Assembly: GCA_035048485.1 (NCBI GenBank)
Contig: CM068586.1
Span: 33,792,563 to 33,856,562, forward strand
Source of the DNA: Pteria penguin
Taxonomy: Eukaryota > Mollusca > Bivalvia > Pterioida > Pteriidae
Length of the DNA stretch: 64,000 bases
Reading direction: 5' to 3'
This document shows positions 11,160 through 19,900 of this stretch, in pieces. The translations under genes were made by a program, and so were the position numbers. The notes below the pieces were generated by a model. That model was given only the letters and a program-made list of their open reading frames with translations. It did no database searches and was not told where the DNA came from. Position 1 is the stretch's first letter, and the number at the start of each line of letters is the position of its first letter.

Positions 11160-12380
11160 ATTTAATCCAATCTCCAGTACCTTGCGGACGCGCGCGCAGA
11201 TACTATCTTTGGGGATGGGACTTTCTACACTTGCCCTGATTTTTTCACCCAGATTTACTCACTACACACAAATGTATATAAACACACATGAGTGTGTAAA
11301 TGAATATTTCCGTAATCGCAGTTTTATTACAGCTTCTGGACTATATATCTGCGTAGATTTGAAGTTAGTTTGGGGACCCGTCCTACAAACAGTTGAGAAC
11401 CCTTTTTTTGATGTCTGGATTTTAGAGAAAAAATATGAAATATGAAAGTAACTGAATGCATCCTCCCAAAAATTTATTGAAATTTAGGGGGCACCAGAAA
11501 TCATTTCCTGGCTTATACACTCTGAAGTATAGAATTACAATGATCCATAAAAATTATATGTAAAAATATGAACATTTTGTTTTCAACATTTTTAAAAGTA
11601 ATTATCGAGGTTAGATTTTAAACCATTTAACAAGGACGCTTTGATGACAAACCTCTTAAATTCAACACCACCAAACCTTTGTTGAATGAATATATGTGGA
11701 AGCCTTTGTCACGCAGCTAAATCCAAAAATTTTGCGATCCTGGGTAACTTCACGAAATGTAATTAATCTGTGTGTATTCATTTTTGTGAAAAAAAATATG
11801 TATGCTTGAGCATACACGCATATAAGGTAGCTACGCCACTGACTGCGGCACTGACAACAATGTATCAAGGTGAATATTCATGGACCTCTGGTAACTAGAG
11901 ACAAGTGCACAGCCACAGGGCTACTCATCATATCATTGTAGCAATAAGTCAGAAAACACATTACTTAAATGAAGTATCTTGTCCGTTTTACGTCTATAAT
12001 GAAAACATACATTAAGTTAATTAATTTACTTCAGAGTGTGCAAGTAATCTCTATAAATCTTACCTAAGAACATTACTCACTTGGCATGCAAAGAGGTATG
12101 TAAAGGATAGCGCTAGGTAAAAGTGGATATATGTGTTTAATTATGCAAGGATTTCTCTGATTTAATTTCTAAGTCTTTAAAAAAATGTTAGACACCACCC
12201 ACCCCACCCTCCTATTGTTTATCATCAGAGTAATTCTATATTAAGTTCTGTGAATGGGATTGGAAACTTAATATCAAAGAAAAATAAATGGGAAACTAGG
12301 TGTAAAATTTGACAATATAACCCAAGCATGATGCTTGAATATGACAGTTTGGGCTAACAGTTGCTGTGTTACTTTGGCAC
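11160..12380. other. intergenic, nothing recognised
   Basis: AT-rich, with short ORFs only. No splice-bounded coding segment or clear repeat. Confidence 0.5.
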
Positions 12381-12424
12381 TCGCAAAAGCGAACGGCGCT
12401 GGGGTTCGTGGAACAGTCAAAGTT

Positions 12425-12510
12425 AGAGAGGAGCCCAGGTACCCGGAAGGTGTAAGCGTTTACTGTTTGGCTAGTTTCGTCTTTCAGATATGAGTCATCC
12501 AGGAAGAGAT
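12425..12510 (+). repeat. single diverged relative of the 43-bp repeat at 55.5 kb
   Basis: GAGCCCAGGTACCCGGAAGG followed by TGTAAGCG, TTTACTG and TTGGCTAG aligns with the consensus of the 55.5-56.07 kb array (..GGTGCCCGGGAGGAGTAAGCG..CTCCTG). It matches the last array unit best, which also runs into CTTGGCTA. It appears once here, so the motif is dispersed and was tandemly amplified elsewhere. Confidence 0.5.
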
Positions 12511-12518
12511 ACAACGCT

Positions 12519-13061
12519 ATGCTTAGTAGGCAATTTCATCTAAAACAGCAAGATCCACTGAGATTCTTTGCTTCTAATCCTTTTCAGTCAGACATTTCAA
12601 CCACTGAAATTGATTTTCAGTTGCCATATGGTCCCGTGGGAAATAGTACAATTGAGACTGAGAATATTTTTGAAAATGGGGGAATTAAGAAGGTGGAAAA
12701 AGACAGTAGACTAGACAAGCAGCATATCAGCCTGCATTTAGAGCATGCATATGCATGTATTTTATGTCGCAAAATATCATCCTCCTTGAGGTTTTTCTTG
12801 AAGGTGTGGATGTGGTACCCGCATCGTTTTGAATGGGACGCCGTAAATCAAGGAACAGTTAGAGTAGTGATCCTCTGCAAGATCAATAACAACACCGTAA
12901 ATGTTCCTGACCAACCGCTCATGCAGTGCATCGGCAATCTGGCTCGATGTTTTAGCTTTTGTGTAACATATGGATTCAAAAAGTATTTGAAACGCGACAC
13001 ATCACTGATCTATGCATGGTGTAAGTGTTCCACTAGACCCTTGACTTTCAAAAAGTACTGA
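12519..13061 (+). other. 180-codon ORF of doubtful coding status
   Basis: Open for 180 codons, but the product shows no recognisable domain and has cysteine-rich, irregular composition. The minus strand between about 12790 and 12960 reads KTSSQIADALHERLVRNIYG and VVIDLAEDHYSNCSLIYGVP without a stop, which looks at least as protein-like, so the + ORF may be the shadow of a decayed minus-strand coding segment. Neither is supported by a start context, splice sites or a family match. It lies about 0.5 kb upstream of FAM8A1. Confidence 0.2.
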
Positions 13062-13473
13062 GTCAATCTATGTCTCTGGTTTTTATTCTTTGACCGTTTT
13101 TAACCAGTACAAAGGAAGCCCACTAAAACGGCGCGGACGCATTATATTGATAACATATGAATTCACGCGAAAATGATGATGACCTGGCGAAACATTAGAC
13201 TGGCTTATATAATAGACTGAAGTAACCACCATTAATCAAGATATAGACCCTCTAAGTTGTGGTGATCTTGAGCACTGCACTAGGCTGTGAAAAACGATAC
13301 AGAATACATTATTATATTCTATGCTTTGTCATCTCAAAGACTAAAGCACTCGACTTGCGATTCAATGCGACCTTGCATCGGTCAGAGACATATTTATGTC
13401 TCTGCATCGGTCTTTGCCGGGTATTAAAGGGATATTGTTTACAGAGTCAGTTCTTTTCTTTACAATCGTCAAA

Positions 13474-13500
13474 CCGGAAGTGTGAATGTCAACATGGCTA
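13474..13500 (+). promoter_or_regulatory. putative core promoter motifs of FAM8A1 (ETS and YY1-like)
   Basis: CCGGAAGT at 13474-13481 is a consensus ETS/GABP site. AACATGGCTACC at 13491-13502 resembles a YY1 site. This pairing is typical of animal housekeeping promoters near the transcription start, and it sits about 100 bp upstream of the FAM8A1 start codon. No TATA box is evident at the expected distance. The inference rests on motifs only. Confidence 0.45.
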
Positions 13501-13517
13501 CCAGAAGGCGATCATAA
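13494..13517 (+). other. possible 7-codon upstream ORF in the FAM8A1 leader
   Basis: The ATG inside the YY1-like motif opens a frame of seven codons closed by TAA at 13515-13517, 64 bp before the FAM8A1 start. If transcription begins upstream of 13494 it could reduce initiation at the main start. If it begins at the YY1 site, as is common, the uORF would be absent or lack a leader. Confidence 0.3.
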
Positions 13518-13581
13518 AAGTGAAATTAAGTATTTGAAGCTATAACAAACAAATCAAGGTCATAAGTTTATATTTTTCTAA

Positions 13582-13942
13582 ATGGTTGAACCGAAGATGA
13601 AGTCTGATGATTCAAGTGATGCAAAAGAAAATCTTTACGATCATATTTCAAGAACTGAAGAACCTAAACATTACGCCAATATGGTAGAGTATGCCAGAGA
13701 TCTGCAGCCTTGGTTGTACCAATATCGATTCTGGAGTGCAATGTCCCATATCTCGTCATTGATGCCTTACTACATGTTACAAAATTGCTCCTCGACTAAC
13801 CAAGTGCCTGCTGCCACATCACAACGAGTGTCAAACTTGACAAATGGGGCCATACCAAATCAACAAAACCAAGGCAGCCATCAACAACAAAACCAAAATA
13901 ACCAACAACAACAACAACATCATCATAATCTAGCACAAAATG
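13582..13942 (+). CDS. FAM8A1: FAM8A1 exon 1 (coding part)
   Basis: Encodes residues 1-120 plus one base. The start ATG (context CTAAATGG) is the first in-frame methionine and precedes the acidic, charged N-terminus. YARDLQPWLYQYRFWSAMSH near residues 38-57 matches the conserved aromatic segment upstream of the RDD domain. A CAA/CAC-rich stretch at about 13858-13926 gives Gln/Asn/His repeats and may be length-polymorphic. The exon ends AATG before GTACAT. Reading on into the intron stays open for only 23 more codons, to a TGA at 14011-14013. Confidence 0.88.
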
Positions 13943-16900
13943 GTACATTAATGAGTGTTGTTGTTATTTTGATTGTCATTAGTAGATTTAGGTGTTGTAG
14001 AGGGTTCAAATGAAAACACTGTCTAAATTTTAACTTAAATTCATATTTCTATTGGGTCATAAAAAATATTTTGTCTCAGAGTTCCTGACTGACCTTCATT
14101 TTTCCATTCTGGTCGGTACGATAAATCCAGACACACTGTGTATCTAGATGATGACCTGTCGCATTGTTAAGCACGATCATGCGACAAAAGGACAAAAAGT
14201 GCGACAAACGATTTTCAAGTTTAACCTCTTTTTTCTTGATTTTTAATCTAATGTTTTAATTAATTTCTTTTATGAAAAAAATCTATATGCATGTACATAA
14301 ATGTTTGAAAATGCAGAATCAGTAAATTTACTAAGACAGATTCTTATATAATTTATTTAAATTTTTTCTACTTGAACAAAATGTTATTTTAAAAGATAAT
14401 CTTCATAATTTTAATTTTGTTTTCTAAATATTTAGAAAATTATTATATTAAGTTTTGATTACTCATATACTAGCTTCATAAGAGGAATTAAATATATATT
14501 TGTTATACTGTGAAACATGTTTCCTATCTTAGCTGATTTTTTTGAGTATTGAATTACATGTACTACCTAATCAGAAATTTTCAATAGAAAATAGCTGATT
14601 CGAATTAATGTTATCTTTTATGCATTCTATCTAATAGCTGCAAGATATACAAAAGAAATGCTCTAAGTGAGTGAGGCTCATGAATTATTGAATATACCTA
14701 AACATAATCTGATATAATTTATTGAATATGAACATGTCAATTTTGTAGTGTCTAAACATGGCAGAATGCCTCAGAATGCACCATTTTGAACAATTTTTCA
14801 AAAAATTTCCGGGGGAGGCCCACCAGACCCCCACCTGCGTGAGGGGGTTATTTCCTCCCGCACCCACCCCCTTTTGGCATTACGCGCCTCAGCTGAAGCA
14901 TTCGGCTTCAGTATGCTACAGAACATTAGGTTTGTGCTACAGAGCAGAAAAAAAATTGGACACCCCTGATCTTGAAAAAACAACATCTTTTTAAACTGTA
15001 TGTCATTAGACATTTTAGGATGTGTTCATTTAATATGATTTTAATGAACTCTCTGGATTTACCTTATGTCCAGATTTACTTTCCCAACAGTTCTGATCTT
15101 TTTTTTGTTTTTCCTTTTTTTGCTATAAGTGGGTTAACAATTTTCCAGTTGAAATTCATACCGTTAGCAGTTGCAGTGCTCTGAATGTTACTTCTTGTGT
15201 TGAACACCCATTTTACAGCGCATTGATTGGAAGAAATATTATCTGTTCTACTGTGTCATATGACGACATATCAGCAACCATGATAACTCAATATTGTACC
15301 CGCCCTTGACTCAATTTTATTTTGAATTTTCATTTGTGGGGTAGGGGCCACATTGTCCCATACAAGACCCTCTCATGTAACTCTTCAGCGCAAGCTAAAC
15401 ATGATTCACATCTGGCACTTTTTATATATATGTATCGCCATCATTAAAATATTAACTTAATATTTGATACACTCTCCAGTATAAATACAAACAAATCTTT
15501 TAAAACGCATAATTCCAACAAAGTAAATTTCAGATTTTATGATTCCTATTGTTTCAATGCAGTTACATGTAAGAACTGAGAATGTCAAAATACTTAAAAT
15601 GAGTTAAGAAGAGGATACAGTTTTGTTGTTAGAGGAACCATGACGTACATTTGTAAATTTTTCAGTCAAGAAATAAACGTTACTTATAGTATATGTGGTG
15701 TCTAATACATGAACATGTATTTGGTATTGTATTTCATCCATTTATCGTGAATCAGTCAGTTTTAACTTGTATTATAACATCTCTATGATATTTATTGTAG
15801 GTGTAGAGTATGTCATTCCATCATTATGGCGTCGTGTAGCTGCAGAAACAATAGATTTTATCGTATTATTCTATATCAAAGTGATGCTAACTGTGATGGT
15901 CCTAAGACATCTGGGTTATCTGTAAGTTTCTGTGTAATTTTAATTTTATTCCACTGAAAGTTAAGTTTGTTTTTTTTTTTATATCTTCAGAATTGGAGTT
16001 CTGGAGGTATATAGTTTTTGGTCTGTCTATCTGTTTCTTTGGTTTTTAGTATATTTGTGTTGAACTTTTAACATCCATCATAACATGTGGACAGTAAGAA
16101 AATAAAGCTTTGTAATTTCACATATATATTCCTTGCGACAATACCTTTTTGTCTCTTTACACTAAAATCTTTTGTATCTTGTTTGTGACTTTTGACCTAC
16201 TGAAACTTGACTATTGGCATAAACTGAACAACAGATATAAGGCTTTGATATTTTATTTATATCAATTTGATTCAAACCATATCTTTATTCCGCTTGTAGT
16301 CCCATTGCGTATAAAGAAAAGGTGAAACCCTGTAAGGGGTTATTCTGGTGAACTCTGATTTTCAGCCAATCAGTGGATCGGCTACAAAATCCTAGGGATA
16401 GAATTAAGATCCACAGCATGCGTGACCCACAAGGTAGTTTTTGAACGATGTTTGTTACATATTGCATCACTATCACATGCCTAGCCGAGTCACTCATTGG
16501 CTATGGGAAATAACAGTTTCGATGACTGCAAAGTCATCAGAGGTCACCAGAACGTGAACCCTTGCGAGGCTTCACCAGATCTTTATACACTATGGAACAA
16601 ATAGAGAAGCAGAATAAAGATATGGTTTTAGTCAGATTGTACTTATATATCCCATATGACAATTTTTTTTTCTTGACACCAAAAGTCTTGACTATTTTAC
16701 CTTGACTTTGACCTTTGACCAACTTTTCTAAACTTGAATGTGCTGTTGAGCATCAGTGTTTCACAATTACATCTTATTTTCATTTACTGTAGTTTGAATT
16801 TTGATTCTAGGTGTGATATATGTTTGAAAATAATATATTACGGTTAATTTCCAATTATGCATTGGAACAAGTTATGAAACTAATGTTTCATTAATTTACT

Positions 16901-19900
16901 ACAAGTAAATGTTATATATTTGAAACAGAAAACGTATTACTCTTAAACAAAAATTCAAGATTCTTTCATTTTGCAGAATTTAAGATTTCTTGGGCATATG
17001 TTGATGATGCTTTATATTTTTGATACTTAGATTGTATTAACATTATTCTACACATGTATTTGTTTGTTTACCTCTTAACTGGAGCTCACTGATGATTCTT
17101 ATTGTGGAAATGGAGGGATAATTAAAGATTTCAAAAGTTTGTCACTGTGATGGTACTGCTTCTGCAGTAAGTGGGAATATGGACTCAAAACCGGTTAAAC
17201 ACTCTAATTATTGTCACATAAAATGGTTGACCACACTAACTATTGTCACTCAAATTGACCGTCCTAAATCAGTTCTGCAATTTAATCGGTTTTGATCCTA
17301 AAACATACATATTTAATGTTCATGAGTATATTGTTTAATTTGAGAAATGTATTATTTAGGCGAGATGACAACCTTCTGGAGGTGAGACTAGATATTGTAC
17401 CAATCTTGGAGTTTGCTGAAATGGACCTAGAGAAAGCATTTAACATAACGTCAGAAATCATTGCTCTTGAAATCATCAACAGAATCATGATCACATTGTT
17501 TGAGGTAAAGTTTTTAAGGTTCGATGAAAAACCTATATGCAGAGATTTATTTGTATTTTAATTATACTGCTTGAGAGTAAGTACAGCCATTTGTGAACAG
17601 TTTCTTGTTTCATCATTCTCAAGAGATTGTTCATCACAGACTTTACATTACACATTATATTGAGATTTGAAGGGCTTCTTCAGAAATAGATAAAGGATTT
17701 TGGTCAAACTTGAATTTACATTACACTTTATATTAAGCTTTGAAGGACTTACTCACCAATAAATCAACGATTTTGGTCAAATTTGCAAGGAATGAAGTAC
17801 TGAAGATCCCCTACAAGTGTTCTATCAGCAGTGGATCCAGGGCAGTACAAAGTAGGACTTAGAGGTTATCCTCCTTTGATAAATTTCTTCTTCAGGTCGG
17901 CTGCATAGATTGACAAACTAAATGCATCAGAGTAATTTAGAAGGATGTCTTAAGAACTGTTATTTTTGGTTCCAGTCCAAGATCAAATGAGGCATACTTG
18001 ATGTAGTGGTTAAAGGCTTGGTTTGATAAATGTCTAAATAAAGAATGAATGATTTTTATTTGGGGCATATCAGTTTTGTCCTGTTTTTGTCTGTTTGTTT
18101 GTTTAAGAGTGTATCCTCCTCTATAAAGAGAAACTTTTAGTAAGCCACATAGCGATCTTCGCTCTTTAATTGACCTGTAGTTAATGCGGAATCACCGCAA
18201 CAATCGTGGTGAATCACTGCAGCACTGTGGGCATTCCTCAGTGACCCTACTACATGTATCTACGAATATGTATATGCAGACATAAACTACGGTGAAATAT
18301 TTTTAAAATACTCATTGAGTATGGTCAGCATTCAGTTAAGCAAATAATGTAAGTTTTAATAAAATTCAGAACAGAATCCTACAGTTAATGATTTCAGAAC
18401 AATGTATGTAGCACAAGACTTCCGAATTGCAATGCCCTACACTAATTATTGCCTCGGTTGATATTTCTCATCAGCTTTATTCCATCTTGTGTAAAAATCA
18501 AAAAGGGATCTAAAGACAAGTACCTGTATTATGACATAATAAAATAGCGAACAGAAAAATTAACTTTCAATGATTTTGTTTGTAAAAAGACAAGAGTTCG
18601 AGTTTACTTTGACGACAAATTGATTAAAAGGATTTCTCTTTATTCTGTATTTGCTGCATATACATAGTAAGTACGGAATAAATAGCAGTGCTTTTATTCA
18701 GATTGTTTCTTGCAATTGTGAAGTCCTGAGAGAAATTGTACTTTGTAATGATAATTTAAATAAATCAAAAATTAAAGGTCTATTCAGCGGAAGTGTCCCC
18801 TGAATCGGACTTGAAACATATCGTCGCATTTATAGCCTACAAGGAAATGGCTGACAGGTTTGGATGATCGACAACAAACCACCTTTAGAGGTTATTCCGC
18901 AAAAGATAACCCTCGATCCAAAACACTTGCAATATTTATAGGTCTACAAGTAACCCTCAAGCAAAACCGATAGTGTTACACCTCAGTATTTAGACAATAT
19001 TTTAAGAAGCTTAAATGTATGTTCAATAGGTATACAATGTATAGCCACAATCAACCACAATGTTGTGGTGAATCACCGCGATCGACCATCACACGATTCA
19101 CAATGGTGAACTGGTGTGCAGTGATTTGCGGCAATGTGAACTTGATAGTCCATGTCAAAATAGTCAGCCGCGATACGCAGAGAATTGGACAATCCACAGT
19201 CTCTGTGTGTAGAAGGAAGATCTATAATTATCATAGTGTTCTAGAAGGATGGAGTCTTGTTTTGTGGGGAGGATGAGAAATTCTGATGTGAAGAATTTTT
19301 TTTTTTTTTTCGAAAAAAAGAAGAATTATGAAACTTCTAGATTTTATCATGTGCTGAAGGTTTTCAGGTGTGTGATTAAAGCCAAAAAGGGCCTCCTGTT
19401 AAATAAGACTGAAGACCTCAACATTATAGATCATAGATATAAGTATAATTGATTAATAGATACATATTTTACATCACTCCACGATTCTTTCACATATTCA
19501 GTGACAGCATCTGCCTGTGCATTGCATAGACATTTATGCCTTTACCATAGATCCACTCGAAGCAGTGAGGGATTTTTTAGTGCCAAGCCTACTGTGACAC
19601 GGGGCCTTGGTTTTCGCTGTCTCATCCGAAAGACATTGCACCATTGTGGGCACAGTATGTAGCTATAAAAATAATGAATTTTATTTTCTCAATTTTAGAC
19701 ACTTTACTTAAGAAAAAGATTTACCTTCTTAATTTTAGACACTTTGCTTAAGAAAAGGATTTATCTTCTTAATTTTAGACAGTTTGCTTAAGAAAAGGAT
19801 TTACCTCCTTAATTTTAGACGCTTTGCTTAAGAAAAGGATTTATCTTCTTAATTTTAGACACTTTGCTTAAGAAAAGGATTTATCTTCTTAATTTTAGAT

